From Terriglobales bacterium (lineage in GTDB: Bacteria > Acidobacteriota > Terriglobia > Terriglobales > Acidobacteriaceae), in NCBI GenBank assembly GCA_015655585.1, contig JAATEV010000070.1:1-37381 (forward strand): a stretch of DNA of 37,381 bases, in the 5' to 3' direction. Under the pieces are notes generated by a model. It ran no database searches and was not told where the DNA came from. It worked only from the letters and a program-made list of their open reading frames with translations. This document shows positions 15,905 through 23,812 of this stretch, one piece after another. The first letter of the stretch is position 1; each line of letters begins with the position of its first letter. A program made the translations under genes and the position numbers.

Positions 15905-17506
15905 CTAGGCGATCGTGTTGAAGAGCCAGTACAAGCTGCCAGCCAGAACAGCCGCAACCGGCAGCGTAAAGACCCATGCCAGCGCGATGTCGCGCAGCGT
16001 GGACATCTGAAGTCCGCTCTTATTCGCCATCATGGTTCCAGCAACGCCAGAAGAGAGCACATGCGTCGTCGAGACCGGCAGGCCGTAGTTATCCGCCGCC
16101 AGAATCGTACACATCGCCACCAGCTCGGCCGAAGCACCCTGGGCATACGTCAGGTGAGTCTTGCCGATCTTCTCACCCACCGTCACCACAATGCGCTTCC
16201 AGCCCACCATCGTTCCCAGGCCCAGAGCCAGAGCCACCGCAACCTTTACCCACGGCGGAATGAACTTGGTCGAGTTGTCCAGGAACTTCTTGTAGTTGGC
16301 AAAGCTCTTCAGCTCGGTGTCGCCCAGCTTCGGCCCATACTTCGGCAGCAGACGCATCGTCTCGCTCACCAGGTACATCTGGTTACGAACGTTGGACTGC
16401 ATGTTCGCCGGCACCTTGCCGAGCGAGCCATACTGGTTGGCCTCGTTGCGGATGTCGCCGACCAGCTCCTGCAGGGCCAGCATCGTCGTCGGCTTGAAGG
16501 TGTGCGTGCTGACAAAGTTCTCCAGCTCCGGCTCGCTGTCGGCAACCGTCACGCCCGGATCAACATGCGCGCTGACCGATGTGATGACCTGCTGCGAGAC
16601 CGCCGAGAACGTCTGCACTTCCTTCGTGCCCACCGCGTGGTTCAACGCATACGCCGTCGGGACCGTTCCGACCAGGATCAGCATGATCAGACCCATGCCC
16701 TTCTGGCCGTCGTTCGAACCGTGCGCGAAGCTCACACCCGTGCAGGTCAGCACCAGCAGCGCGCGGATGTAGAACGGCGGAGGCTCCGTACCCTTGGGGG
16801 CTTCATACAGTCTCGGGTCCTTCAACAGGGCCTTGAACAGGAAGAACAGAATCGCCGCGGCGAAGAAACCCACCAGCGGGGAGACAATCAGCGCCTTGAA
16901 CACCTTCGTCACCTGGTCCCAGTCCACGCCGCTGACGCCGCTGGCGCCATGCATCAACTGGTTCACCACGCCCACGCCAATGATCGAGCCGATCATCGTG
17001 TGCGAGCTCGACGCCGGAAGTCCGCGCCACCACGTCGCCAGGTTCCACAGAATCGCCGCCATCAACAGCGCGAAGACCATGGCGAAGCCCGAACCTTTGC
17101 TCACCTTCAGAATCAGTTCCACCGGCAGCAGCGTGATGACCGCATAGGCCACTGCGCCAGAGCTGGTAAGAACACCGATAAAGTTCCACAGACCGGACCA
17201 CACCACTGCGATGTGTGGCTCCAGGGAGTGCGTATAAATCACCGTCGCCACCGCGTTCGCCGTATCGTGAAAGCCATTGACGAACTCGAATCCAAGCGCA
17301 ATCAGCAGAGCGACGCCCAGCAGAACATACGGAAAGAGCGAACCTTCGTGAACGGGAGCAAGATCAACCCAGAGACGACTAATAATGTAGCCAAGGCCGC
17401 TCAGAAGCATCAAGCCGAAGATAAGTCCTCCCACCTTGCCGGGGGACGACTTCTTCATCTTCTCATCTAGCACGGAACCGGTTGGTAAAGTTGCCGGAGT
17501 TGCCAT
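15905..17506 (-). CDS. pit: Inorganic phosphate transporter, PiT family
   Basis: A 533-residue membrane protein that takes up phosphate with a proton or metal-phosphate complex. The PiT signature is FVNGFHDTANAVATVIYTHS in the N-terminal half, with the repeat SNDGQKGMGLIM and the C-terminal GLPVSTTHVLSSGVAGTMMA in the second half. A large hydrophilic loop sits between about residues 300 and 420, as in PitA. Start ATG 17506 has AGGTGA 6 bases upstream. No phoU-like gene is adjacent. It lies between scpA and scpB, with its own terminator. Substrate specificity (Pi versus sulfate) is assigned by family only. Confidence 0.93.
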   Translation of the reverse strand: MATPATLPTGSVLDEKMKKSSPGKVGGLIFGLMLLSGLGYIISRLWVDLAPVHEGSLFPYVLLGVALLIALGFEFVNGFHDTANAVATVIYTHSLEPHIAVVWSGLWNFIGVLTSSGAVAYAVITLLPVELILKVSKGSGFAMVFALLMAAILWNLATWWRGLPASSSHTMIGSIIGVGVVNQLMHGASGVSGVDWDQVTKVFKALIVSPLVGFFAAAILFFLFKALLKDPRLYEAPKGTEPPPFYIRALLVLTCTGVSFAHGSNDGQKGMGLIMLILVGTVPTAYALNHAVGTKEVQTFSAVSQQVITSVSAHVDPGVTVADSEPELENFVSTHTFKPTTMLALQELVGDIRNEANQYGSLGKVPANMQSNVRNQMYLVSETMRLLPKYGPKLGDTELKSFANYKKFLDNSTKFIPPWVKVAVALALGLGTMVGWKRIVVTVGEKIGKTHLTYAQGASAELVAMCTILAADNYGLPVSTTHVLSSGVAGTMMANKSGLQMSTLRDIALAWVFTLPVAAVLAGSLYWLFNTIA

Positions 17507-17782
17507 ATTTGATCACCTAAATGTCAGAGTGTAGAGGGAACACCCCGACAATAGGCCCCATTTGCGAATGGAGTGTTACAGCAACGTGAAAGATGGCTTA
17601 GTTTTCCTTAACACTCCTGCAACCCTTGTCATCTCATACACTTGTGGCAAATATCTACCCTCGGAGTAGGCAAATCTTTTCACATCGCACGCTCGGTTGA
17701 GGGGAAAGTCCCCATATCTCGCCCAATTCCAGCACTTTTTTCGTGAATCGGGATGGAATTCCACGTGCTCTAAATAATTATC

Positions 17783-18775
17783 ATGAACTCAAAAAAGCTA
17801 CTGCTTCTTGCTGCTGCAATCGTGGCCTCTCCCAGTTTGTGCCGCGCTGATTCACTGCTTGGCGTGGCTGGAGCCTATAACCTCGTAGCACTCGGCACCA
17901 GCGCCGGGACAGGTGGCAATATTCACACCACCTCCGACGTCGGCGGGCGCATCGCCGCCGCCGAAGCGATCTACGGCGGAACCACCATCGGCGCTTCATT
18001 CCAGTCCCATCAGCCCGACCCCAACGGCTTCGCCGGCGCTTACGCCATCGTTGCAGGCAACGACGCCGGTTCCGGCGCCCACTTCAACGTCAACGGCGGC
18101 GGCAATGTCTACGCCTTCGGCAGCTCTGCCTCGAACTTCAACCTCGCCAACGAGGGCGGCGGCACCGTCACCACCACCGGCGCCTCGCCGATCAACTTCG
18201 CCAGCCTGCGCTCCTCCCTCAGCGCCGAGACCCTCACCCTGGCCGGTCTCACCAGCAACGGGACGCTCTCCGTATCCGGCAACAATGTCACCCTCACCGG
18301 AACCAGCGCCACGCTCAACGTATTCAATATCAGCTCCACGGACTTCAAGCCCAACTCAAACATCAACTTCAACATCCCCGCCGGCTCCACCGTCATCATC
18401 AACGTGGACGGCCAGCAGGTGAATATCTCCAGCAGCATTCACTTCTCCATCAACGGCCAGCAGGTGAGTGACTCCAACAACGACGGCGGCAAGATCCTCT
18501 TCAACTTCTACGACGCCACCGGCCTTACCATCAATACTCAGTTCGACGGCTCCATCCTCGCTCCCTTCGCCACCTTCAACGGCAGCAGCCAGCTCGGCGG
18601 CACCGTGGTCGCGGCGGAGATCGATTCCACCGGCGAAGTCCACAATATCGAGTTCACGGGAACCGTTCCCACCGCGCCTCCACCTGCTGTCACCCCGGAG
18701 CCCGCGACCCTCACCCTCCTCGGAACCGGCGTGCTCTCTCTTGCCGGTATGTTCCGCCGCAGGAAATCGGCATAA
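17783..18775 (+). CDS. Choice-of-anchor A, PEP-CTERM surface protein
   Basis: A 330-residue exported protein. It has a signal peptide (KKLLLLAAAIVASPSLCRA), a choice-of-anchor A-type beta-rich domain (LGVAGAYNLVALGTSAGTGG near the start; FDGSILAPFATFNGSSQLGG later) and a C-terminal PEP-CTERM sorting signal: TPEPATLTLLGTGVLSLAGM followed by FRRRKSA. PEP at 305-307 is the exosortase recognition site. Gly, Asn, Thr and Ser are abundant. The gene requires an exosortase (not in this window) for anchoring. There is no clear Shine-Dalgarno site before ATG 17783. It is transcribed opposite to the genes around it. Its likely place is the cell surface or matrix. Confidence 0.88.
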   Translation: MNSKKLLLLAAAIVASPSLCRADSLLGVAGAYNLVALGTSAGTGGNIHTTSDVGGRIAAAEAIYGGTTIGASFQSHQPDPNGFAGAYAIVAGNDAGSGAHFNVNGGGNVYAFGSSASNFNLANEGGGTVTTTGASPINFASLRSSLSAETLTLAGLTSNGTLSVSGNNVTLTGTSATLNVFNISSTDFKPNSNINFNIPAGSTVIINVDGQQVNISSSIHFSINGQQVSDSNNDGGKILFNFYDATGLTINTQFDGSILAPFATFNGSSQLGGTVVAAEIDSTGEVHNIEFTGTVPTAPPPAVTPEPATLTLLGTGVLSLAGMFRRRKSA

Positions 18776-18804
18776 AGAAAAACAAACAAATCGTCCCAAT
18801 AAAA

Positions 18805-18826
18805 AGGCGCGACCTCGGTCGCGCCT
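18805..18826. terminator. Bidirectional terminator between the PEP-CTERM gene and scpA
   Basis: AGGCGCGAC-CTCG-GTCGCGCCT forms a perfect 9-bp stem. It is followed by CTTCTTTT on the plus strand and by TTTTT on the minus strand, so it can end both the PEP-CTERM transcript and the convergent trpS-scpA transcript. Confidence 0.9.
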
Positions 18827-18851
18827 CTTCTTTTACCCAACTCAGCCAGCT

Positions 18852-19841
18852 CTATCGCCAGTCGTCCCGCGCCTCGGCCTGATCGGCAAACACCCGGTCG
18901 AAGTTGTCCGCCTTCTTAATCAGGATGTCCCCCAGGATCATCGGCTGATGCAGCAGCACCGCCTGTAACCGCACCAGCTCCAGCATCGCCAGAAACATGC
19001 AGATCAGCGCCCGCTCCGTATGCGTCGCATGGAGCAGCCGCCGCAGGCTCACCGGCCTGTCCTCCAGCACCAGCCGCTGCTTCACATAATTAATCATCTG
19101 CGCCACCGTCACCGACTCCTCATCCACATTCAGAATCGGCCGTGCCCTCAGACGCGACAGCACCTCCTGAAACACTCGCACCAGGTCCACCGTATCGGCG
19201 GCAATCTCGCGCTCCATGCTCAGCTCCGCGCCGCCCGCAGCCTCCGTGTCGCTCTTGAAGCCCTTCATCCCCGGAGCCACCCACGTCGCCTCTTCGATCT
19301 GCTGCTTTTGCAGCAGCATCTGCGCCGCGGCCTTGAACCGTTCATGCTCCAGCAGACGCTCCACCAGCTCGCGCCTCGGGTCCTCCGACTCGCCGCCCAG
19401 CACATCCAACGGATCGCGCGGCAGCAGCATCTTCGACTTGATATGGATCAGCAGCGACGCCATGTAAATGAACTCCCCCGCCGAATCCACATCCACCTGC
19501 TTCAGGTGGTGCGTGTACTCCAGAAACTGGCTGGTAATCCGCGCAATCGGAATGTCGTAGATATCGATGTTCTGCTTGCGGATCAGGTCCAGCAGCAGGT
19601 CCAGCGGCCCGTCATACACCTGCCCCACGGTCACGGAAAACGGCGACTGAGAGGCCTCTTCCTTGTCCTTCTCCCTGGCCTTCTTAGGCTCCGGAGCAGG
19701 AGGCGGCACAGGCTTAGGCTCCAGCACAAACGGCACCTCCGCCGCAACATCTACAGTCGCGACATCGGCAGCAGCAACTTCAGGAGTCGGTGAAGCTGCC
19801 TCTTCGACTCTCTCTTCGGATTGGATCAGTTCTTCGCTCAC
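18852..19841 (-). CDS. scpA: Segregation and condensation protein A, with long N-terminal extension
   Basis: The kleisin subunit of the SMC-ScpAB condensin. The conserved ScpA core starts near residue 68 with FSVTVGQVYDGPLDLLLDLI and goes on through QNIDIYDIPIARITSQFLEY, AGEFIYMASLLIHIKSKMLL and the C-terminal winged-helix (FLAMLELVRLQAVLLHQ). The first 67 residues, rich in Glu, Ala, Val and Pro, are an added unstructured extension of unusual size. The start is GTG at 19841. It lies 32 bases after the trpS stop on the same strand, so the two are likely cotranscribed. scpB lies about 3 kb further downstream instead of adjoining. Confidence 0.93.
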   Translation of the reverse strand: MSEELIQSEERVEEAASPTPEVAAADVATVDVAAEVPFVLEPKPVPPPAPEPKKAREKDKEEASQSPFSVTVGQVYDGPLDLLLDLIRKQNIDIYDIPIARITSQFLEYTHHLKQVDVDSAGEFIYMASLLIHIKSKMLLPRDPLDVLGGESEDPRRELVERLLEHERFKAAAQMLLQKQQIEEATWVAPGMKGFKSDTEAAGGAELSMEREIAADTVDLVRVFQEVLSRLRARPILNVDEESVTVAQMINYVKQRLVLEDRPVSLRRLLHATHTERALICMFLAMLELVRLQAVLLHQPMILGDILIKKADNFDRVFADQAEARDDWR

Positions 19842-19873
19842 GCTCTTCGCTAATTCTCTGAGTTTACGATTCT

Positions 19874-21463
19874 CTACTGCATCGGCCCATACTGAGCCTC
19901 AAGACCATCCAGAGGAATAGGAGGCCCGTCGTCCTTGAAGTGAAGCTGGTATTGATTCTCCTGCTTCGTCACCCAAAAAGGAATGGCCTCGTTCTTGTGC
20001 GCCTTCTTATATGCGGTCCAGCGAGCCACATACAGCTTTTGCGGAACCACAAAGTCATGAAGACTCATATCGGCTCCCCAGCACAAAAGCACAAGCACCT
20101 CGTAGCTCTTGGGTTTGGCCCCAAAAAGCCATTCGCCACCTTCCTGCACCTCGCACGCCGCAGTAACAAAGGCGCGTTTCCCGCTACGTGTGACAAAAAC
20201 GCTGTCCGCATCAGGACGAACGCGAGCCTCTTCAGGCAGTAGATTGCTTCTCCAGAACTCCTGGAGATTCCGAATCATCGTTGTGGGTTCGATGTTCCAC
20301 CATGCGCTCTGCCGGCTGAGGTCTCTCACGCTCGCTTGTTCCCGCGAAGAAAATCCCTTCCGCTCACGTACTCCACTTCGATCACGAGAGAGTCCCGTCG
20401 CCGCCCTCAGGGAAATCATGGTCTCTTCGCATCGCGCCCGGGCCCGTTCCGCGCCTTCATCAAGCGCATTCCACACAATATCCGGGTTCGCTTCCAGCTT
20501 CTCGCGGCGCTCTCGAATAGGCAGCAGATGGACGTTGATGGAATTACCAGCCATCTCTTTGCATTGATCACAACGGATCGCCGCCGTGCGGCAACCATTG
20601 CGGATATGGCTATCGATATGGTCAGAGGAGAACAGGCGGTGCATATCGCCAACCGGGCAGATCTCCGGATCTCCGGGATCATTCTGTGTCGGTCGCTGCC
20701 CGCCGTTCGACATGCTCAACATCTTGCTCAACACGTCTCCTGGAACGTCAGACAGCAGGATGCTGTTGCCATAGCTCTTCGACATCTTCCTGCCATCCGT
20801 GCCCGGCAGCTTGGGAGAAGGTGTAAGCAGAACCTCCGGGTCCTTCAGCAGAAGACGCTCAGGATCGAGCTCCATCGGTATCGACATGGCCGTGGGATCA
20901 TGCGCTCCCGGCACCACGCGCTTCGGCGAATAAAAGTGATTGAACCTTCGCCCAACCTCGCGCGTAAGCTCCACATGCGCCACCTGGTCCTGCCCTACCG
21001 GAACAAAGTCCGGCCGATAGAGCAGAATGTCCGCCGACTGAAGCAGCGGATACCCCAGAAATCCATACGTCGCCAGGTCCTTCTCCCGCAACTGCTCCTG
21101 CTGGTCCTTATAGGTAGGCACGCGCTCCAGCCAGCTCAAAGGAGTAATCATGCTGAAGAGCAGGTGCAGCTCCGCGTGCTGCGGCACATGCGACTGAATA
21201 AAGACTGTACACAGCTTCGGATCAAGCCCAGCGGAGAAGAAGTCCAGAGCTACCTCATAAACGCTCTGCTTGATGCGGCTGGGGTCCATGTACTCGGTCG
21301 TCAGCGCATGATAATCGGCAATAAAGAAGTAGCACTCATACTCATGCTGCAACTTCACCCAGTTGTATAGAGCGCCCATGTAGTTGCCCAAGTGCAGCTT
21401 GCCGGTCGGACGCATACCGCTGAGCACGCGCGGACGAGATGGGAGAGAGGTATTTTCAGTCAT
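19874..21463 (-). CDS. trpS: Tryptophanyl-tRNA synthetase with Fe-S type cysteine motif and C-terminal extension
   Basis: Charges tRNA-Trp. Class I signatures are PTGKLHLGNYMGALYNW (HIGH motif) and GRKMSKSYGN (KMSKS). The sequence ICPVG...GC..CDQC (cysteines 269, 291, 298, 301 from the chosen start) has spacing C-x21-C-x6-C-x2-C, one residue short of the C-x22-C-x6-C-x2-C cluster site described for Thermotoga maritima TrpRS. The usual enzyme ends near residue 360; here about 170 more residues follow (from about SRDRSGVRERKG to GPMQ), whose function I cannot name. ATG 21463 is favoured over the longer frame to 21508. It is followed by scpA at 32 bases; the M50 protease gene lies upstream. Confidence 0.93.
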   Translation of the reverse strand: MTENTSLPSRPRVLSGMRPTGKLHLGNYMGALYNWVKLQHEYECYFFIADYHALTTEYMDPSRIKQSVYEVALDFFSAGLDPKLCTVFIQSHVPQHAELHLLFSMITPLSWLERVPTYKDQQEQLREKDLATYGFLGYPLLQSADILLYRPDFVPVGQDQVAHVELTREVGRRFNHFYSPKRVVPGAHDPTAMSIPMELDPERLLLKDPEVLLTPSPKLPGTDGRKMSKSYGNSILLSDVPGDVLSKMLSMSNGGQRPTQNDPGDPEICPVGDMHRLFSSDHIDSHIRNGCRTAAIRCDQCKEMAGNSINVHLLPIRERREKLEANPDIVWNALDEGAERARARCEETMISLRAATGLSRDRSGVRERKGFSSREQASVRDLSRQSAWWNIEPTTMIRNLQEFWRSNLLPEEARVRPDADSVFVTRSGKRAFVTAACEVQEGGEWLFGAKPKSYEVLVLLCWGADMSLHDFVVPQKLYVARWTAYKKAHKNEAIPFWVTKQENQYQLHFKDDGPPIPLDGLEAQYGPMQ

Positions 21464-21691
21464 TACGGTCAAATGCAAGGGTAAATGATCCAGCCCCGAA
21501 TCGAACACCTAACCTCGGCAACGGCGTCATCCCCGCCAGAGCAGAAACGCCCCTCTTCACCGCCACCTCAAGCAGTCGCCATTGCAGTTGTTCTTGCTCT
21601 TCCTGCTGCTCTTGCTCTTGCTTTTGGTTTTGCCGTGCTTTTGCTGTTGCTGTCACCTGACCAGCCACCAACACTTGTCATTTCGACCGAA

Positions 21692-21718
21692 GCAGCTCAC
21701 GGACTCATCGTGAGCTGC
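21692..21718. repeat. Palindromic repeat within a CATTTCGACCGAAGC-type element
   Basis: GCAGCTCACG-GACTCAT-CGTGAGCTGC is a perfect 10-bp inverted repeat. It is flanked by TCATTTCGACCGAAG on the left and GGAGCGGAGAAACCC on the right, a sequence type that I recognise as recurring in acidobacterial intergenic regions. Confidence 0.6.
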
Positions 21719-21795
21719 GGAGCGGAGAAACCCGCTTCTCTACCCATACCTGACCCAAGCCCATAAGCACTTGCTATTGTTGTTGCCTGTTCTTG

Positions 21796-21954
21796 TCGTC
21801 ATCCTGAGCGAAGCGAAGGCCCCCCGCAGTTGTTCTTGCCGTTGCATCCAGGTACCCCAAGGCTTTAGCCTTGGGCCTCAAAAGCTGTCGCTAAGCGACT
21901 ACCGCTCTGCCGAAACTGCGGGGTCCCCGGCGAACGGCTCTTCGTTCGCTGGGG
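21796..21954. repeat. Composite inverted-repeat element
   Basis: Starts with GTCATCCTGAGCGAAGCGAAGG (21796-21817, given here as position; a common acidobacterial intergenic repeat). Outer arms CCCCGCAGTT (21820-21829) and AACTGCGGGG (21914-21923) enclose the palindrome CCCAAGGCT-TT-AGCCTTGGG (21856-21875) and the hairpin GTCGC-TAA-GCGAC (21887-21899). CCCCGGCGAACG-GCTCTT-CGTTCGCTGGGG (21925-21954) follows. Confidence 0.6.
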
Positions 21955-22034
21955 TGCAAGGCAGGAGCAAAGCCCGAAGGGCGAAGCGACTTGAATCATC
22001 GCCTTTGCTTTTTCCTAAACCCCGAAAAATAAAT

Positions 22035-22073
22035 CAAAAAAACTGGCGTGATTTTCGGAATGAAAATTACGCC
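22035..22073 (-). terminator. Intrinsic terminator downstream of the M50 protease gene
   Basis: GGCGTGATTTTC-GGAAT-GAAAATTACGCC (22045-22073) is a 12-bp stem with a single G-T wobble. On the minus strand it is followed by AGTTTTTTTGA (22035-22043), a strong U-tract. It lies about 130 bases after the M50 gene stop and before trpS. Confidence 0.8.
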
Positions 22074-22206
22074 ATCCAAAAACCATCTCCCCACCCACAA
22101 CAACCACGTTCCCAACCAGCAAAACACTACACGCAAAACACCGAATTCCCCAAAACACCCCTGAAAAACGGCAAAAAGATGTCCACCAGATTTTGCTGAA
22201 AATCCC

Positions 22207-22905
22207 CTAAAGCCGGAACAGGATGTTGTTGAACACCCCCAGAAGAGGCGAAAACACCGCCCCGATAAACCGCCCGCCCACGAGGTACAGCACAATCAAC
22301 CCGATCATCCCCATCCGGTCATACATCTGCAACGCCTGGTACGGCAAAAAGTGCCGCAGCACCCTGCTCCCATCCAGCGGAGGAATCGGTATCAGATTGA
22401 AAACAAACAACAAAAGGTTGATAAGGATCACAAAATAAAAAAACAGCGCAAACGGAAACAGAGCAGGCAGCGTCGTCGTATCGATCCCCGGAACATGGTG
22501 CGCCATAGCCATCGCGGTCGCCACCGACACCTCGCCGCTAGGCGTAAAGTGCTTCATAAGTATCAGTAGAATCAACGCGATCACCGCCAGAAGCACATTG
22601 CTCGCCGGCCCTGCAATCGTCACCAGGATATCGTCCCGCTTGAAATTTTTAAAGTTCCGCGAGGTCACCGGCGTAGGCTTGGCCCACCCCACCAGGAACC
22701 CTCCGTAAACCAAAGAAATCAAAGGGAATAGAACCGACCCCAAAGGATCGAGGTGCTTCAACGGGTTCAACGTCACCCGCCCCAGCATCCGCGCCGTAGG
22801 GTCGCCAAGACGCCACGCCGTCCACGCATGGGCGCACTCATGCACACTAAATGCAAGAATTAAAACGACAACCTGAAAGACAATCAGTACGGCATCCTGG
22901 CTCAT
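22207..22905 (-). CDS. Site-2 protease family (M50) membrane peptidase
   Basis: A 232-residue intramembrane metalloprotease-like protein of the short M50 type. The zinc-binding motif HECAH (22-26) is inside the first helix and the second metal-ligand motif is LIPIPPLDG (D178). Helices cover much of the sequence. No PDZ domain is present, as in the compact M50 group. In many bacteria this gene adjoins trpS-scpA-scpB, which is the case here, but the repeat region and a terminator separate it from trpS. Substrates are unknown. Confidence 0.9.
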   Translation of the reverse strand: MSQDAVLIVFQVVVLILAFSVHECAHAWTAWRLGDPTARMLGRVTLNPLKHLDPLGSVLFPLISLVYGGFLVGWAKPTPVTSRNFKNFKRDDILVTIAGPASNVLLAVIALILLILMKHFTPSGEVSVATAMAMAHHVPGIDTTTLPALFPFALFFYFVILINLLLFVFNLIPIPPLDGSRVLRHFLPYQALQMYDRMGMIGLIVLYLVGGRFIGAVFSPLLGVFNNILFRL

Positions 22906-22969
22906 CAGTATTCAAGTTTACTTAATTCCACGTAAGAAGGCCGTAAAACCGCCCAACAAAATCGCCATC

Positions 22970-23788
22970 TCAAGCTCCCGAGCTCCCATTCTTCGCCGCA
23001 GCCGCGCCCTTCTGTAGCTTCGGCTTCGCGGGAATCCCCACCGAGACGGTAGCATCCGGCACCGGCCTCGTGGCCAGCCCCAGCGCGCCCAGCATGGCAT
23101 CTTCGCCCACGTTTGCACCAGCCAGAACCGTAGCATGGTAGGTAATCCGCGCTCGCGGCCCCAGCTCCGTCTTCTTCGTCGTCACGTCCGCCTGAGCGTT
23201 GATGTCGTGCGTATGCGAGTACACGTTCGCATAGTCCGAGACGCTCGTTCCCTCATGCAGAATCAGCTCGCCCCGATCATCCAGCATCACGTTCTTGTGG
23301 ATGGTGCATCCATCCTCGATGGTCAGGTTATAACCATATGTAAATTCAACATTATGGAAGATCTTCACATGCTTGCCGAGATGCTTGAAGATATGCCGTC
23401 CCAACATGCACCGGAACCGGAATCCGAGCCAGTGATTGAGCCCCACCGGCGACCGGTCGAACATCTGCCAGAACCAGATCAGCGGCTTGCGGATCGCATA
23501 CTGCTCGGCGTCAATATCGCCATAATACTCAGGCTCCAGTGTGACATTGCGGGGGTCGAAGCTCTCAATCAGCGTATACATCGAAAGCTCGCTGTTGAGC
23601 GTCGCATGGCCGCGCCCGCCATGCGGATGCCCCAGATAAAGCTGAAAAAGCTCATCCCGGACGATCTCCGAGCGTCGATCCGCTGTCTGGTGGCGGGTGA
23701 ACTCATCGTTCAGATTTGCCAGCCACCGCCGGTAGATGGCTTCAGCTTCGGCAGTGGGCTTCAATTCACGGTATTCCAGGACGGGCAT
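22970..23788 (-). CDS. Left-handed beta-helix (hexapeptide) acyltransferase
   Basis: A 272-residue soluble protein. The C-terminal half, from about residue 135 (HVKIFHNVEFTYGYNLTIED) to 250 (VGEDAMLGALGLATRPVPDA), has the repeated hydrophobic-x-x-Gly/Asn pattern of LbH acyltransferases such as WcaF or maltose acetyltransferase-like proteins. Possible catalytic His residues are in YSHTHDI. The first 130 residues are an added helical region (YRELKPTAEAEAIYRRWLAN). The family moves acetyl or other acyl groups from CoA to sugars or small molecules; the acceptor is unknown. ATG 23788 is the start. It is 24 bases downstream of the SIMPL gene. Confidence 0.87.
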   Translation of the reverse strand: MPVLEYRELKPTAEAEAIYRRWLANLNDEFTRHQTADRRSEIVRDELFQLYLGHPHGGRGHATLNSELSMYTLIESFDPRNVTLEPEYYGDIDAEQYAIRKPLIWFWQMFDRSPVGLNHWLGFRFRCMLGRHIFKHLGKHVKIFHNVEFTYGYNLTIEDGCTIHKNVMLDDRGELILHEGTSVSDYANVYSHTHDINAQADVTTKKTELGPRARITYHATVLAGANVGEDAMLGALGLATRPVPDATVSVGIPAKPKLQKGAAAAKNGSSGA

Positions 23789-23812
23789 GGGCTTTCCTCT
23801 CTCTGAATCTGA

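Larger units (their letters stand above)
21464..22206. other. Repeat-rich intergenic region between the M50 gene and trpS
   Basis: No gene is evident in about 740 bases. It holds, in order: a pyrimidine-rich GCTCTT/TTGCTG microsatellite-like tract (about 21588-21655), several palindromic repeats (listed separately), and an AT-rich stretch with a terminator near 22035-22073. Frames open here code for low-complexity Leu/Ser/Cys runs. Confidence 0.6.

Noticed and set aside
15185..17470. Plus-strand open frame of 761 codons
   Set aside because: Antisense to scpB and pit, which have clear family motifs; its protein is Arg/His-rich without domains, a usual shadow in GC-rich DNA.
21439..21766. Open frames coding Ser/Cys/Leu runs
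   Set aside because: They come from the GCTCTT/TTGCTG tract; no start context and no family.
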